A DNA stretch of 64,000 nt from Rhodococcus sp. (in: high G+C Gram-positive bacteria) (GCF_023264675.1 NZ_JAHFVG010000012.1:1-64000); one strand, 5' to 3'. Positions 45,042 through 56,565 are shown, counted from the stretch's first letter. The notes: a model not told the origin generated them from the letters alone. Numbers and translations are program-made.

Positions 45042-46097
45042 ATGCGAGTGATGGTTGCTCCCGATTCGTTCGGGGATACGTTGACAGCGACCGAGGCGGC
45101 CGCGGCGATCGGTCGCGGTTGGCTTGCCGGCCGGCCGGACGACGAAGTCCTTCAGGCGCCCCAATCCGACGGAGGCCCGGGATTCGTCGACGTACTCGCG
45201 ACGCGGCTGGGAAGCGTGATGCACGCGGAGGTCGACGGCCCTGTGGGTCGTACGGTCGCCGCGGCGTGGCTGCTCGACGGCTCGACTGCCTATATCGAGG
45301 CCGCATCCGCCTGCGGTCTCGCGCTTCTCGGCGGACCTCCCACACTCCACAGCGCTCTGAAATCATCGAGCTTCGGGGTGGGGCAGCTCATTGCGGCCGC
45401 CCTCGCCGAAGATGGTGTGGACACCGTGTACGTAGGTCTCGGGGGTAGCAGCTGCACGGACGGTGGCCGCGGCATGGTCCGGGCTCTCGGGGGTCTGTCC
45501 GCGGCAGCGGAGCGTCTGCGCGGTATCGATCTGGTCGCGGCGACCGACGTCGAGAATCCTCTGCTCGGCGATCTGGGGGCGGCGCGGGTTTTCGGTCCGC
45601 AGAAGGGCGCCGACGCCGACATGGTCGAGACGCTCGAAGACCTGAACGTGGACTGGGCGGCTGTACTCGCGCTTCAGGCCGAGCGTGAGGTAGCGGAATT
45701 GGCAGGTGCGGGCGCGGCAGGCGGAATCGGCGCCGCTCTGTTCGCGCTCGGCGGGCGCCGTGAATCGGGAGCGGCCGTGGTCGCCGACGTGACCGAGCAG
45801 CAAACAATGATCGAGTCCGTGCATCTGGTGGTGACCGGGGAAGGAAAGTTCGACTCTCAATCCCTCCGAGGCAAGTTGGTGACGAGGCTTGCCGCGGCAG
45901 GAGGCGAATCCGGAGTCGACACGATCGTCCTTGCCGGGCAGGTGCTGCTCGGCCGACAGGAGTTGTCCTCCGCCGGGATCTCGCACGCCTACTCGGTCAC
46001 GGAATTTGCGGGCTCGGTCGAGAAGTCGATGTCCGATGCCGCGAACCAGCTCGAACTTCTCGCGCGACTGGCCGCCACGGAGTTCGCGCCGCGGTAA
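45042..46097 (+). CDS. Glycerate kinase
   Basis: A 351-residue protein of the GarK/GlxK glycerate kinase family, phosphorylating glycerate with ATP. Landmarks are VMVAPDSFGDTLTATEAAAA, LQAPQSDGGPGFVDVL, YIEAASACGLALL, YVGLGGSSCTDGGRGM and FGPQKGADADMVE, plus VVTGEGKFDSQSLRGK near residue 270. M. tuberculosis counterpart: Rv2205c. The start ATG 45042 follows TAGACT by 7 nt; frames extending upstream lack support. Confidence 0.9.
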   Translation: MRVMVAPDSFGDTLTATEAAAAIGRGWLAGRPDDEVLQAPQSDGGPGFVDVLATRLGSVMHAEVDGPVGRTVAAAWLLDGSTAYIEAASACGLALLGGPPTLHSALKSSSFGVGQLIAAALAEDGVDTVYVGLGGSSCTDGGRGMVRALGGLSAAAERLRGIDLVAATDVENPLLGDLGAARVFGPQKGADADMVETLEDLNVDWAAVLALQAEREVAELAGAGAAGGIGAALFALGGRRESGAAVVADVTEQQTMIESVHLVVTGEGKFDSQSLRGKLVTRLAAAGGESGVDTIVLAGQVLLGRQELSSAGISHAYSVTEFAGSVEKSMSDAANQLELLARLAATEFAPR

Positions 46098-46188
46098 CGG
46101 ATCTTCCACCGCCGGAACGTGAGGAATAACCACATCGGGAGTACGGTTGAGACGTTCACGGGTTTGGTACGACTGACAGGGAGAGCCC

Positions 46189-46539
46189 ATGACCGTCTCG
46201 AACGAGACCATCACGCACAAGGTCACGATGACAGAAGCTGCGTCGTCGAAGGCCAAGGCGTTGCTGGATCAAGAAGGCCGCGATGACCTCGCGCTGCGTA
46301 TTGCTGTTCAGCCTGGCGGCTGTGCAGGCTTGCGTTATCAGCTCTTCTTCGACGACCGCAGCCTCGACGGCGACCTCGCAGTGGACTTCGACGGAGTCAC
46401 GCTCGCGGTCGATCGCATGAGCGCTCCGTACGTCGAAGGTGCATCCATCGATTTCGTGGACACCATCGAAAAGCAGGGGTTCACCATCGACAATCCGAAC
46501 GCTACGGGCTCGTGTGCCTGTGGCGATTCGTTCAACTGA
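46189..46539 (+). CDS. A-type iron-sulfur cluster carrier (ErpA/IscA-like)
   Basis: A 116-residue HesB/IscA-type scaffold with the three conserved cysteines: Cys45 in QPGGCAGLRYQL and Cys109/Cys111 in GSCACGDS. It transfers Fe-S clusters to apoproteins; likely clients nearby are LipA and the QcrA Rieske protein. GGGAG precedes ATG 46189. M. tuberculosis counterpart: Rv2204c. A 12-bp hairpin directly follows the stop. Confidence 0.92.
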   Translation: MTVSNETITHKVTMTEAASSKAKALLDQEGRDDLALRIAVQPGGCAGLRYQLFFDDRSLDGDLAVDFDGVTLAVDRMSAPYVEGASIDFVDTIEKQGFTIDNPNATGSCACGDSFN

Positions 46540-46556
46540 GCATTATCTCAGCGACT

Positions 46557-46593
46557 TTCTGACCGGTACCCGCACTGCGGATACCGGTCAGAA
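46557..46593 (+). terminator. Terminator hairpin after the A-type Fe-S gene
   Basis: TTCTGACCGGTA at 46557 pairs perfectly with TACCGGTCAGAA at 46582; inside, CCGCA and TGCGG pair around one base. The whole 37-nt element folds into a nearly continuous stem. There is no T-run. Its core repeats that of the hairpin at 35224. Confidence 0.7.
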
Positions 46594-46633
46594 GTGTGTG
46601 TGCGCCCTGAGAGCGTTCGCCCCTCAGCGGCTG

Positions 46634-46658
46634 GTACCGCCGAGTAACCTGGCGGTAC
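46634..46658. promoter_or_regulatory. Inverted repeat upstream of adoK
   Basis: GTACCGCC and GGCGGTAC flank GAGTAACCT. The dyad overlaps -10-like hexamers (TAACCT at 46645, TAACGT near 46665) and could be an operator. Confidence 0.35.
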
Positions 46659-46667
46659 GTGACCTAA

Positions 46668-47702
<1,035 letters not shown>

Positions 47703-47714
47703 TCGTTTCGATGG

Positions 47715-47752
47715 ACGAACGGCCCGCGGCGCTTGCCGCGGGCCGTTCGTCG
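47715..47752. terminator. Bidirectional terminator between adoK and asnB
   Basis: A 17-bp perfect stem (GACGAACGGCCCGCGGC and its complement at 47736-47752) with a GCTT loop lies between the convergent stop codons of adoK and asnB. Confidence 0.85.
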
Positions 47753-47762
47753 TGATCGAGGT

Positions 47763-49688
47763 TCAGAGGTCGACCGGGTATGTCGGCTCGGCGATGGTGG
47801 GCACGATGCGCTTCTCGACGAAAATTCCATGCCACACCATGAAGATCAGCACCGTCCACAATCTGCGGCTGTGGTCGGACTTGCCGTCGCGGTGATCGTT
47901 GAGCATCGCGGTGATCGCAGCCTTGTTCAGGATGTGATCGGTTTCGGATTCCTGGATCTGCTGGTGCGCCCAGTCGAACAGTTCCGTTCCGCGGAGCCAG
48001 TGCCGCAGCGGAACCGGGAAACCCAGTTTGGCGCGATGCAGCACGTGGCCGGGCACGATGCCCTCCAAAGCCTGACGCAGCGCGTACTTCGTGGTGTCCT
48101 TGGTGATCTTCTGCTCCAGCGGCAGCTTCTCCGCGACCTTGAACACCTCGGAATCGAGGAATGGAACGCGCAGCTCGAGTGAATTGGCCATGGTGATCTT
48201 GTCGGCCTTGACGAGGATGTCGCCACGCAGCCACGTGAACAGGTCGAGATGTTGCATCCGAGCAACCGGATCCCACCCTGCGGACTCGGCGTAGATGGGG
48301 GCAGTCACGTCGGTATGCGTCCACTCGGGCCGGAAGTCGCGGAGCACCGCACGCAACTGAGCATCGCCGAAGCTTCGAGCGTTTCCGTAGTAACGCTCTT
48401 CGAGAGTCATCGATCCACGGTGCAGCAAGCTTTTGCCACGCGTCCCATCGGGAATCTTGTCGCTGAGCGCTCCGGCGGCGCGCCGCAGACCCTTGGGTAG
48501 ATACTCGAAAGGCTTGAGCGAGAGTGGCTCCCGATAGATCGTGTAGCCACCGAACAGTTCGTCGGCGCCCTCACCGGACAACACGACCTTGACGTGTTTG
48601 CGCGCTTCCTTGGCCACGAAGTACAGCGGAATCAGAGCGGGGTCGGCGACCGGGTCGTCGAGATACCAGACGATCTCGGGAATCGACGCCGCGAATTCCT
48701 CCGGACCGACGACCTTGACCACGTGGCGAGCTCCGATGGCGGCAGCCGACTCAGCTGCTACGTCGACCTCGGAGTAACCCTCGCGCTCGAACCCGGTCGT
48801 GAAGGTGATGAGGTTCGGGTTGTGCCGCATCGCGAGTGCTGCGATGGCGGTGGAGTCGATGCCGCCGGACAGGAACGATCCGACGGTCACATCGGCGCGC
48901 ATGTGTTTGGCGACGGAGTCTTCGAGAGCCTCGGCGATTTCCCGGTAACGCGACGCCTCGGAGCCAGGGGTGAACGGCTTCACCGGGAACTTGGGCGTGA
49001 AGTACCGAGTGATCTTCGGGGCGGTGCCGGGGGAGAGGGTGGCGTGACAACCAGACTCGAGGCGGCGGATGTCGAGGTGAAGGGTCTCAGGCTCGGGAAC
49101 GTATTGAAGGACGGTGTAGTGCTCTGTCGCGCGAGGATCGAGATCGGTCCCGATGCCGACGAGATCGGTCAGCTCCAACAGGCTCTTCTTCTCGCTGCCG
49201 AATGCCGTGCCGCCCGCTCCCGTGGCCACGAAGAGCGGTTTGATTCCGAACGGGTCGCGAGCGAGGAACATCTGGGACGTCTCGGTATCCCAGATCGCGA
49301 ACGCGAACATTCCGCGAAGGCGGCGTACGGCCTCCGCGCCCCAGTAGTGGAACGCAGCGACGATCGATTCGCCGTCCCCTTCGGTGAAGAATTCGGCACC
49401 GTGCTCGGCCGTCAGTTCGGCGCGAAGCTCGAGATAGTTGTAGATCTCGCCGTTGAACGTCAGGGCGTAGCGGGTCGGGTTCTCGGCAGGCCCCCACCGC
49501 AGAGGCTGATGCGAATGAGCGATATCGATGATGGACAGGCGGTTGAAGCCGAAGATCACATCGTCGTCGTGCCACGTTCCCGGCTCGTCCGGACCGCGAT
49601 GCCGCATGCAGTGCATGGCCGAGGAGACGGCGTCGACCCCCGCAACATTGGTGCCGGCCGACGTCAATACACCTAGTAGTCCACACAC
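47763..49688 (-). CDS. asnB: Asparagine synthase (glutamine-hydrolysing)
   Basis: A 641-residue AsnB. The start GTG 49688 is fixed because the next codon is the catalytic cysteine (V-C-G-L-L-G), which must become the N-terminus. Residues 2-200 form the Ntn glutaminase ([24 protein letters not shown]). The synthetase domain has the P-loop [15 protein letters not shown] near residue 272 and [20 protein letters not shown] lies 10 nt upstream. M. tuberculosis counterpart: Rv2201, convergent with adoK there too. It may instead amidate cell-wall precursors, as some AsnB homologues do in this group. Confidence 0.93.
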   Translation of the reverse strand: MCGLLGVLTSAGTNVAGVDAVSSAMHCMRHRGPDEPGTWHDDDVIFGFNRLSIIDIAHSHQPLRWGPAENPTRYALTFNGEIYNYLELRAELTAEHGAEFFTEGDGESIVAAFHYWGAEAVRRLRGMFAFAIWDTETSQMFLARDPFGIKPLFVATGAGGTAFGSEKKSLLELTDLVGIGTDLDPRATEHYTVLQYVPEPETLHLDIRRLESGCHATLSPGTAPKITRYFTPKFPVKPFTPGSEASRYREIAEALEDSVAKHMRADVTVGSFLSGGIDSTAIAALAMRHNPNLITFTTGFEREGYSEVDVAAESAAAIGARHVVKVVGPEEFAASIPEIVWYLDDPVADPALIPLYFVAKEARKHVKVVLSGEGADELFGGYTIYREPLSLKPFEYLPKGLRRAAGALSDKIPDGTRGKSLLHRGSMTLEERYYGNARSFGDAQLRAVLRDFRPEWTHTDVTAPIYAESAGWDPVARMQHLDLFTWLRGDILVKADKITMANSLELRVPFLDSEVFKVAEKLPLEQKITKDTTKYALRQALEGIVPGHVLHRAKLGFPVPLRHWLRGTELFDWAHQQIQESETDHILNKAAITAMLNDHRDGKSDHSRRLWTVLIFMVWHGIFVEKRIVPTIAEPTYPVDL

Positions 49689-49921
49689 AGCGTCCACTAC
49701 CTCGTTTCGCAATTGGGAATGTTCGCCCGCCCGCGCCGGCGCACGCCTTTTCGCAAGTACCCGGCGACACGGAAATTACGAGTATGCCGCAGACACGACC
49801 GACACAAGGTAACGACCCAACAGTGGTGTTGTGCCGGCTTTGGTCTACGCTGCGTAGTACTAGGGCATCCGCATGTGGAGGCCCTCATTCTTCAGTGGTG
49901 AGCGATCAGGAAGGCGTGAAC
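49689..49921. promoter_or_regulatory. Divergent asnB/ctaC regulatory region
   Basis: A 233-bp spacer. It contains the dyad CTACGC-T-GCGTAG at 49845-49857 and -10-like TAC/TAG hexamers around it, 65-75 bp before ctaC. The dyad may be an operator for the cytochrome oxidase operon. No further gene is seen. Confidence 0.4.
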
Positions 49922-50995
49922 GTGGCGCAGAGTCGGATCCTTCGGCGAGCTGGGCTTGCAGCATTTCTCGGCGTAGCCGCGTTGCTGCTGTCGGGTTGTT
50001 CCATCGACAACGAGGTCCTGCGCTTCGGCTTTCCGGTGGGCATCACGCCCCAAGGCAAGTCGATCCGTGAGTTGTGGACATGGTCGGTAGTTGCAGCCCT
50101 GATCATGGGCATCATCGTGTGGGCTCTGATCTTCTGGGTGGTCATCTTCCACCGTAAGAAGAAGGACTCGCCCGAATTCCCACGTCAGACGGCGTACAAC
50201 GTGCCGTTGGAACTCTTCTACACGGCGGTCCCGTTCGTGATCATCGCGGTGCTGTTCTACTTCACCGTCGTGGTGCAGAACTACGTCGACGAGAAAGAGC
50301 CGAACCCGGACGTCACGGTCGACGTCACAGCGTTCCAGTGGAATTGGAAGTTCGGCTATCAGACAGTCGATCTGAAGGATGGCGTCGTCAAGTACGACGG
50401 CACTGACGTCGAGGCCCAGGAAGCGGCAGAAGCCTCGGCCAACCCGCCCGAAGGCGAAGCCGAAGGCAGTGAAGACGGCGATTTCGTTCCCGGAGCCATC
50501 CACGGCGTCAGCCCACAGGATCTCTCCTACCTGCATTACGACCAGATCGAGACGGTCGGAACCAGCGACGAGATTCCTGTTCTGGTTCTCCCGACAGGCA
50601 AGCGCATCGAATTCGTGCTCGCATCGTCCGACGTCATCCACGGCTTCTGGGTTCCCGAGTTCCTGTTCAAGCGCGATGTGCTGCCGAACCCCAAGGAAAA
50701 CCACTCGGACAACGTCTTCCAGATTTCCGAGATCGAACGTGAAGGCGCATTCGTGGGCCGCTGCACCGAAATGTGCGGCACGTTCCACGCGATGATGAAC
50801 TTCGAGGTTCGTGCGGTTTCACCGGACGATTTCCAGCAGTACATCGAACTGCGCAAGCCGGAGTCGGACGGCGGCGAAGGCCTGACCAACGCTCAGGCCT
50901 TGCAGGCGATCGGCCAGTCGCCGATTGCCACGAGCACCATCCCGTTCACCACCGACCGTGCGCAGAAGTCCGAAACCGTCGCCGAAGGCAACTGA
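49922..50995 (+). CDS. ctaC: Cytochrome c oxidase subunit II
   Basis: A 357-residue lipoprotein-type subunit II of the aa3 oxidase. A signal sequence ends in lipobox L-S-G-C near residue 24. Two membrane helices lie near 50-75 and 95-120. The CuA domain has IHGFWVPEF and [14 protein letters not shown] with both cysteines, the histidines and methionine. An acidic insert ([20 protein letters not shown], about residues 162-185) sits inside the periplasmic domain, as in other actinobacteria. GTG 49922 is best spaced from AGGAAGG; GTG 49916 is the alternative. M. tuberculosis counterpart: Rv2200c. Confidence 0.95.
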   Translation: MAQSRILRRAGLAAFLGVAALLLSGCSIDNEVLRFGFPVGITPQGKSIRELWTWSVVAALIMGIIVWALIFWVVIFHRKKKDSPEFPRQTAYNVPLELFYTAVPFVIIAVLFYFTVVVQNYVDEKEPNPDVTVDVTAFQWNWKFGYQTVDLKDGVVKYDGTDVEAQEAAEASANPPEGEAEGSEDGDFVPGAIHGVSPQDLSYLHYDQIETVGTSDEIPVLVLPTGKRIEFVLASSDVIHGFWVPEFLFKRDVLPNPKENHSDNVFQISEIEREGAFVGRCTEMCGTFHAMMNFEVRAVSPDDFQQYIELRKPESDGGEGLTNAQALQAIGQSPIATSTIPFTTDRAQKSETVAEGN

Positions 50996-51013
50996 CCCAG
51001 GAAGAATGTTGAA

Positions 51014-51430
51014 ATGAAAATCGAAGCCAAGATCTTCGAGATCCTGACTGTCTTCTTTCTTCTCGTCGGGATCGCTTACGGGCTCTTCACGGGCTTCTCT
51101 CGAACCGGCGTCGAGTGGGCGGGCGTCACCGCGATTGCACTGTCGGTCGGTCTGACTCTGATCATCGGAACGTACTTCCGGTTCGTGGCACGTCGCCTCG
51201 ACACCCGGCCGGAAGATTTCGACGATGCCGAGATCAGCGATGGTGCAGGCGACCTCGGGTTCTTCAGCCCGGGTAGCTTCTGGCCGATCCTGCTCGCCGG
51301 AGCAGCGTCGGTCACCGCCTTGGGATTCGCGTTCTTCCTCTGGTGGCTCATCGCTTTCGGCGTGCTTCTGATCCTCTCCGCAGCAGCCGGACTGGTCTTC
51401 GAGTACCACCTCGGACCCGAGAAGCACTAG
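51014..51430 (+). CDS. ctaF: Cytochrome c oxidase subunit 4 (actinobacterial type)
   Basis: A 138-residue small oxidase subunit with four membrane helices, starting [20 protein letters not shown] short hydrophilic loop ([20 protein letters not shown]) separates the two halves and [12 protein letters not shown] marks the third helix. It is the actinobacterial CtaF (Rv2199c), a component of the bcc-aa3 supercomplex. It follows ctaC by 18 nt with GGAAG upstream. A hairpin with a T-run ends the transcript. Confidence 0.93.
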   Translation: MKIEAKIFEILTVFFLLVGIAYGLFTGFSRTGVEWAGVTAIALSVGLTLIIGTYFRFVARRLDTRPEDFDDAEISDGAGDLGFFSPGSFWPILLAGAASVTALGFAFFLWWLIAFGVLLILSAAAGLVFEYHLGPEKH

Positions 51431-51451
51431 TACACGAGCACACTCGGCTTC

Positions 51452-51486
51452 AGCGCCGGCCATCCTCACGGATGGTCGGCGCTTTT
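51452..51486 (+). terminator. Intrinsic terminator of the ctaC-ctaF operon
   Basis: AGCGCCGGCCATCC and GGATGGTCGGCGCT pair over 14 bp (one G-U) with a TCAC loop, followed directly by TTTT. It lies 21 nt after ctaF. Confidence 0.9.
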
Positions 51487-51972
51487 GCATGTTCAGGGTG
51501 TCGAGATCTGCCCGGCGCACTGGGTCAGCAATGTCGCATACGTCTGTGGTCCCGGACAGCCGCAGAGCGCTGTTCTGGGACGGATGCCTCGGCTGCTGTT
51601 GCTCAACGAAGCAGTGCCTCAGATCCTCTGTGTCGGATCCCTGTGTGTTCGGTGTGCTCGACCGGACGATTGGGTGTCTCACGACGTCATGGAAGGGCTG
51701 TATGGAAGGGCTGTGGTGCGTCCTCGACATCCGACAGGGTCCTGCCCAGAGCGTCTCCGATGCCGGATGGCTCTTCATCGTCCCAATGACGGCCCATGGA
51801 GACCGACCGGTGGCTCGTCACCCACCTCCGTCCAGGTCTCGGCGACGCTGGATTCCATGTCGCGCCGTACATGTCGCCTCTTACAGATCACGAGGTCCCA
51901 TGTCAGCGCCCGTACGTCCGAGCGTCTGTTTCAGGGTGGGGGAGGGGAGTGGGTGGGGACGGGCGGACACCA
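51487..51972. other. About 490 bp without a supported gene
   Basis: It lies between the ctaF and qcrB terminators. Open frames exist on both strands but none has a ribosome-binding site, a -10 at leaderless spacing, recognisable motifs or normal codon bias; the longest translations are unusually rich in Cys, Trp and Arg. A 13-bp tandem duplication of ATGGAAGGGCTGT lies at 51689-51714. M. tuberculosis has mmpS3 and Rv2197c in this interval. Confidence 0.5.
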
Positions 51973-52004
51973 AAAAAGGGCGACACCCGTAGGTGTCGCC
52001 CTTC
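51973..52004 (-). terminator. Intrinsic terminator of the ctaE-qcrCAB operon
   Basis: On the minus strand AAGGGCGACACC and GGTGTCGCCCTT form a perfect 12-bp stem with a TACG loop followed by a run of T. It lies 13 nt past the qcrB stop. Confidence 0.9.
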
Positions 52005-52017
52005 TTCGTCGGTGCTT

Positions 52018-53769
52018 CTAGTGCTCGCTGTCGCTTTCTTCGCGAACGGGAGCGTGGCCGTTGGAACCGTTGCCGTTGGTATGGCCGTTGGAGCCGTTGC
52101 CGTTGGCGTGGCCATTGGAACCGTTGCCGTTCGAGCCATGGCCGTTGCCGTTGCCGTAGAGCTCGGCTTGGTAGTTCTTCAGCATCGTGAGCTGCTCGAT
52201 CTCACCGTGGTGCAGAGCTTCTTCGAGCGCCTTGCTTTCCGCGACAGGGTCGGGACGGAAGATCGATCCGGAACCGGGCTTGCCGGCCGAGCCGAGCTTG
52301 CTCATCTTCTTCGGTACAGCGGCACCCTGGTACTCGAGCGGGATCGGGTGTCCGTGACCGTCGACCGGTCCGAGGGGCTGGTGAACCTCGATGTACTGGC
52401 CGTGCGGGAGACGCTTGATGATGCCGGTCTCGATGCCGTGATCGAGAACTGCGCGGTCACTGCGCTGCAGGCCGATGCAGAATCGGTAGGCGAAGAAGTA
52501 AGCGATCGGTGGGAGCACGAGCATTCCGATTCGGCCGATCCACGTCATCGCGTTGAGTGAGATGTCGAACTTGTACGCGATGATGTCGTTGACGCAGGAG
52601 AGCGTCAGGACGATGTAGAACGCCAACACCATGGCACCGATAGCGGTGCGGACCGGAACGTCGCGGGGACGCTGCAGCAGGTTGTGGTGAGCGGTGTCGC
52701 CGGTGAGGCGCTTCTCGATCCACGGGTACGCGATCATGACCGTGAACACGACGCCCATGATCAGCGCAACGGCGAACACTGCGGGGATCGTGTACCGACC
52801 TGCGATGTAGATGTCCCATGCAGGCCACAGTCGAGCCAGGCCGTCCGTCCACATCATGTAGAAGTCGGGCTGTGAACCGGCGGAAACCTGTGCTGGGTTG
52901 TACGGCCCGAGGTTCCACACCGGGTTGATCTGGAACAGACCACCCATGAGCGCGATGATGCCGAACGTGACCGCGAAGAACGCTCCGGACTTGACCGCGA
53001 AGACCGGCAGGATTCGGACGCCGACGACGTTGGTCTCGGTACGGCCGGGTCCGGGGAACTGCGTGTGCTTCTGGTACCAGACCAGCGCGAGGTGCGCCGC
53101 GATCAACGCGAGAATGATTGCGGGAAGGAGCAGCACGTGCGCCACGTACAGGCGCGGGATGATGATCGTGCCGGGGAAGTCGCCGTCGAAGATCAGCCAG
53201 TGCAGCCAGGTTCCGACGATGGGGACGCTCATCGTGATGCCCGAGAATGCTGCGCGGAGGCCGGTGCCGGAGAGAAGATCATCGGGAAGCGAGTAGCCGA
53301 AGAAGCCTTCGAACATCGCGAGGATCAGCAGCAGGCAACCGATGACCCAGTTCGCTTCACGTGGGCGACGGAACGCACCGGTGAAGAAGATGCGCAGCAT
53401 GTGCACGATGATCGAGCACGCGAACATCAAGGCTGCCCAGTGGTGAATCTGGCGCATGAAGAGACCGCCGCGCACCTCGAACGAGATGTTCAGTGCGGTT
53501 TCGTACGCGCGAGACATCGATACGCCGCGGAGAGGTTCGTAGATGCCGTTGTACTCGACCTCGCTGAGCGAAGGATCGAAGAACAGCGTCAGGAACACAC
53601 CCGAGATCAGCAGGATGATGAAGCTGTACAGCGCGATCTCGCCGAGGAGAAACGACCAGTGCGTCGGAAAGACCTTGTTGATCTGTCGACGCAGTCCGGG
53701 CGCGAGGTGATACCGGCTGTCGACGTCGTTCGCCTGCTTGGCGGCGAGGGTTTGCAGTGAGGGACTCAT
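52018..53769 (-). CDS. qcrB: Cytochrome bc1 complex cytochrome b subunit
   Basis: A 583-residue cytochrome b of the actinobacterial bcc complex. Haem-ligating histidines are in [21 protein letters not shown] (shown in part) and [22 protein letters not shown]; the quinol site PPIAY-type motif appears later. Eight or more membrane helices are present. The last 46 residues form a low-complexity tail of three NGNGSNGH-x units plus an acidic end, not seen in the enzymatic core. ATG 53769 lies 2 nt past the qcrA stop. M. tuberculosis counterpart: Rv2196, the target of Q203-type inhibitors. Confidence 0.95.
   Translation of the reverse strand: MSPSLQTLAAKQANDVDSRYHLAPGLRRQINKVFPTHWSFLLGEIALYSFIILLISGVFLTLFFDPSLSEVEYNGIYEPLRGVSMSRAYETALNISFEVRGGLFMRQIHHWAALMFACSIIVHMLRIFFTGAFRRPREANWVIGCLLLILAMFEGFFGYSLPDDLLSGTGLRAAFSGITMSVPIVGTWLHWLIFDGDFPGTIIIPRLYVAHVLLLPAIILALIAAHLALVWYQKHTQFPGPGRTETNVVGVRILPVFAVKSGAFFAVTFGIIALMGGLFQINPVWNLGPYNPAQVSAGSQPDFYMMWTDGLARLWPAWDIYIAGRYTIPAVFAVALIMGVVFTVMIAYPWIEKRLTGDTAHHNLLQRPRDVPVRTAIGAMVLAFYIVLTLSCVNDIIAYKFDISLNAMTWIGRIGMLVLPPIAYFFAYRFCIGLQRSDRAVLDHGIETGIIKRLPHGQYIEVHQPLGPVDGHGHPIPLEYQGAAVPKKMSKLGSAGKPGSGSIFRPDPVAESKALEEALHHGEIEQLTMLKNYQAELYGNGNGHGSNGNGSNGHANGNGSNGHTNGNGSNGHAPVREESDSEH
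52054..52155. repeat. Coding tandem repeat in the qcrB 3' end
   Basis: Repeated 27-bp units (on the plus strand GGAACCGTTGCCGTTG followed by variants of GTATGGCCGTT) encode the NGNGSNGH-x repeat of the QcrB tail. About three units are present with a few substitutions between them. Confidence 0.8.
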
Positions 53770-53771
53770 GA

Positions 53772-54956
53772 TCAGCTCTCCCTACCGGTGGGACGCTCCC
53801 AGAAGGCGGGTCCCAGGGCTTCGATGAAGTCACCGTCGGCGACAAGGAATCCGTCCTCGTCGACGGTGATCGGAAGCTGCGGCAATGCGCGCGCCGCAGG
53901 TCCGAAGATCGGCTTGGCGTACTCCAGTGCGTTGAACTGCGACTGGTGGCACGGGCACAGAATGCGGTTGGTCTGCTGCTCGTACAGTGATGTCGGGCAA
54001 CCCAGGTGCGTGCAAATCTTGGAGTAGGCGAAGTAATCGCCGTAGTTGAAGCTTTCCTGACCCTTGCGCTTGATGACCTTGGCAGAGTCCTCGGTGCGGA
54101 GACGGATGAGCATCACGGCGTTACGGATGCCGCGAAGCGACTCGAGTAGTGCATGATCGTCGTCGCGATCCGCCTCGCGGAAGGGAAAGACAGTTTCCAT
54201 GGCTCCGGAGTCCATATCCTCGGGACGCACCAGAACGACGTCGTGGGGACGCCCGGTGTCGCGCCGAAGGTAGATCGTCTCCCCAGCGTAGCGCGGTGTC
54301 CAACCGGAAACCCAGAGCGGAGACTTGTCGCCCTCTGCCCACGGGTTCTTGACGAGGCCACCGAGCGGCATGATCGCCATGATCCCGAGGGCACCACCGC
54401 CGAAGAACAGCGACCGCTTGATGACTTTGCGTCGCCCGATGGTGGAGGTGTCCAAAGAATCACCGAGCTCGGCGACCACGGTCTTACGGTCTACCTCGGA
54501 GGATCCACCGTCGTGGCGGTCCTGGATCGAGACCTCTTCGGGGATGAACTTCTTGGTGAACTGAACGGCGCCTACGCCGACACCGAGGATTGCGAGACCC
54601 ATGGTCAGGCCGATCAACGGGGTGTACAGGGTGAATGCGCCGTAGTTCTCGTCGCCTCGGCCTGCGTACTGCCACGGCCAGAACAGGTAGATGGCGATGA
54701 ACGCAACAGCGGCGACACCGGAAAGACCGAACCAGAACGCGACGCTGCGTTCGGCGCGCTTCTCTGCTCGGGTTCCTTCGACTGCCCAGCGGTCGCGGCG
54801 GTACGCGACATCGACGTGATCGAGGTTGGTTCCGAGCTCGACAAGCTGCTCACGCGTCATCCCGGCGAGTTCTTCGTCGGTGTACTTCTTGTTCACGTCC
54901 ACCTTCGAGCTGTCGCCCTGGCCACTGTCGGCGCGGGGAGAATCAGTGTTGCTCAT
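53772..54956 (-). CDS. qcrA: Cytochrome bc1 complex Rieske iron-sulfur subunit
   Basis: A 394-residue Rieske protein. Three membrane helices precede the iron-sulfur domain, near residues 72-90, 108-130 and 176-195; the third is preceded by a twin-arginine-like [12 protein letters not shown]. The 2Fe-2S ligands are in CTHLGCPTS and CPCHQSQF near residues 319-340. ATG 54956 overlaps the qcrC stop (ATGA). The N-terminal 65-residue charged cytoplasmic domain is usual in actinobacteria. M. tuberculosis counterpart: Rv2195. Confidence 0.95.
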   Translation of the reverse strand: MSNTDSPRADSGQGDSSKVDVNKKYTDEELAGMTREQLVELGTNLDHVDVAYRRDRWAVEGTRAEKRAERSVAFWFGLSGVAAVAFIAIYLFWPWQYAGRGDENYGAFTLYTPLIGLTMGLAILGVGVGAVQFTKKFIPEEVSIQDRHDGGSSEVDRKTVVAELGDSLDTSTIGRRKVIKRSLFFGGGALGIMAIMPLGGLVKNPWAEGDKSPLWVSGWTPRYAGETIYLRRDTGRPHDVVLVRPEDMDSGAMETVFPFREADRDDDHALLESLRGIRNAVMLIRLRTEDSAKVIKRKGQESFNYGDYFAYSKICTHLGCPTSLYEQQTNRILCPCHQSQFNALEYAKPIFGPAARALPQLPITVDEDGFLVADGDFIEALGPAFWERPTGRES

Positions 54957-55846
54957 GACCTTGATCCGATCCACAGTGTTGCGCCGACGACGGCAACGAT
55001 TCCGACTACCCAGATTGCAATCGCCTCGGTGCCGGGTCCGAAGCCACCCAGGCCCCAGCCGCCGGGTGCTGTCGTCTCCTGGGCGGATTTGACGTACGAG
55101 ATGATGTCGATCTTTTCTTCCTGCGTCAGCTGGCGGTCCGAGAACTTGGGCATGTTCTGCGGGCCGGAAATCATGGCTGCGTAGATCTGCTGCTCACTGG
55201 CAGGACCGAGCGGGGGAGCGTACTTACCGGAGGACAGTGCGCCACCCTCGCCGGTGAAGTTGTGGCACGAGGCGCAGTTCAACCGGAACAGCTCGCTACC
55301 GCGAGCAACGTCGCCGTCGGCAAGCGAAGACTGCGCGACTTCACCGTTGGTGTCGCGAAGAAGCGTCGGGCCGCCACCGTTGGTCTGAATGTAGGCGCCG
55401 AGAGCATCGATCTGCTTGTCGTCGAACTTCGGTGGTTTGCGCTCGATCTGAGCTTCGTTTCGCACGGCAGGCATACGGCCGGAGGAAACCTGGAAGTACA
55501 CGGCCGCTTCGCCGACTCCGATGAGGCTCGGTCCGCGGTCCTGAACGCCCTGCAGGTTCACACCGTGGCAGGTGACGCATGAGGTGTCGTACAACTGCTT
55601 ACCCTCGCGGATGAGCGCAGCCGAATCTTGATCGGCGGTGGCTACCTGCGGTGTAGGAGTCAGGGCCGAAGCGAGGAAGCCCGCGCTCAGTAGACCCATC
55701 ATCAGAACGAGAGCACCGGTTACGCGGCGACGAGTCTTGCGCTTCCGCCGACTCTTGGCGGCAGACACCGATGCGGCCGGGTCGAATCCCGTTGCCGCGG
55801 ATCGATCTGCGCTGTCACCGGGTGCTGCTGGGGGAGATGAACTCAT
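54953..55846 (-). CDS. qcrC: Cytochrome bc1 complex dihaem cytochrome c subunit
   Basis: A 297-residue membrane-anchored cytochrome c with two haem-binding motifs, CVTCHG near residue 93 and CASCHN near residue 195. An N-terminal signal-anchor ([19 protein letters not shown], about residues 45-63) and a C-terminal helix ([20 protein letters not shown]) hold it in the membrane. The two haem domains replace a soluble cytochrome c and pass electrons directly to CtaC. AAGGGAT lies upstream of ATG 55846. M. tuberculosis counterpart: Rv2194. Confidence 0.95.
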   Translation of the reverse strand: MSSSPPAAPGDSADRSAATGFDPAASVSAAKSRRKRKTRRRVTGALVLMMGLLSAGFLASALTPTPQVATADQDSAALIREGKQLYDTSCVTCHGVNLQGVQDRGPSLIGVGEAAVYFQVSSGRMPAVRNEAQIERKPPKFDDKQIDALGAYIQTNGGGPTLLRDTNGEVAQSSLADGDVARGSELFRLNCASCHNFTGEGGALSSGKYAPPLGPASEQQIYAAMISGPQNMPKFSDRQLTQEEKIDIISYVKSAQETTAPGGWGLGGFGPGTEAIAIWVVGIVAVVGATLWIGSRS

Positions 55847-55946
55847 CTTCTATCCCTTGTCGTGTCGGGACGGACCGAACGTCGGGGGCTGATACCGAAC
55901 GTCCGCTGCTGGTGGCGAAGTGAACATTGTGATCTGCATACGTGTA

Positions 55947-56558
55947 CTAGCGAATGAAGTAGATGGTGGCGAACAGCGCGATCCACACGATGTCGACGAA
56001 GTGCCAGTAGTAGGACACGACGATCGCGGCTGTGGCCTGGGCGGGTGTGAACTTGCTGACCAGCGTTCGCGTGATCAGGAAGACGAACGCGATCAGACCG
56101 CCGATGACGTGAAGTCCGTGGAAACCGGTGGTGATGTAGAAGACCGACCCGTACACGCTCGACGAGAGCGTCGTTCCTTCGTGCACCAGGTGGTAGTACT
56201 CGTAACCCTGACCGGCGACGAAGAACGCGCCCATGAACAGAGTGAGGATGTACCACCGTCGAAGTCCGAAGACATCTCCGCGTTCAGCGGCGAAGACGCC
56301 GAGCTGGCACGTGAACGAGGAAGCGATCAGGACGGCAGTAACCGGAACGGCGAGCCCGAGGTTGAGCTCGGTCGGTTCCGGTGGCCAGTTGCCGTTTGCC
56401 TGTGCCCTCGCCACGAAGTACATCGCGAACAGTCCAGCGAAGAACATGAGTTCGCTCGACAACCACACGATCGTGCCGACGCTGACCATGTTCGGACGGT
56501 TCAGCGAGTGCACGCGTTGGGTGATTGCCGATCCTTGAGTCCCTACAGCGCTCGTCAC
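55947..56558 (-). CDS. ctaE: Cytochrome c oxidase subunit III
   Basis: A 203-residue subunit III with five membrane helices, the same length as M. tuberculosis CtaE (Rv2193). Landmarks are [44 protein letters not shown] and [14 protein letters not shown]. It is the first gene of ctaE-qcrC-qcrA-qcrB, with a 100-nt gap before qcrC. GTG 56558 is chosen because CATACT lies 7 nt upstream and the frame beyond it lacks coding character. Confidence 0.94.
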   Translation of the reverse strand: MTSAVGTQGSAITQRVHSLNRPNMVSVGTIVWLSSELMFFAGLFAMYFVARAQANGNWPPEPTELNLGLAVPVTAVLIASSFTCQLGVFAAERGDVFGLRRWYILTLFMGAFFVAGQGYEYYHLVHEGTTLSSSVYGSVFYITTGFHGLHVIGGLIAFVFLITRTLVSKFTPAQATAAIVVSYYWHFVDIVWIALFATIYFIR

Positions 56559-56565
56559 AGAATGA

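Noticed and set aside
51485-52021. A 178-codon plus-strand frame after ctaF
   Set aside because: It begins in the terminator T-run without a ribosome-binding site, has odd composition and runs through the qcrB terminator.
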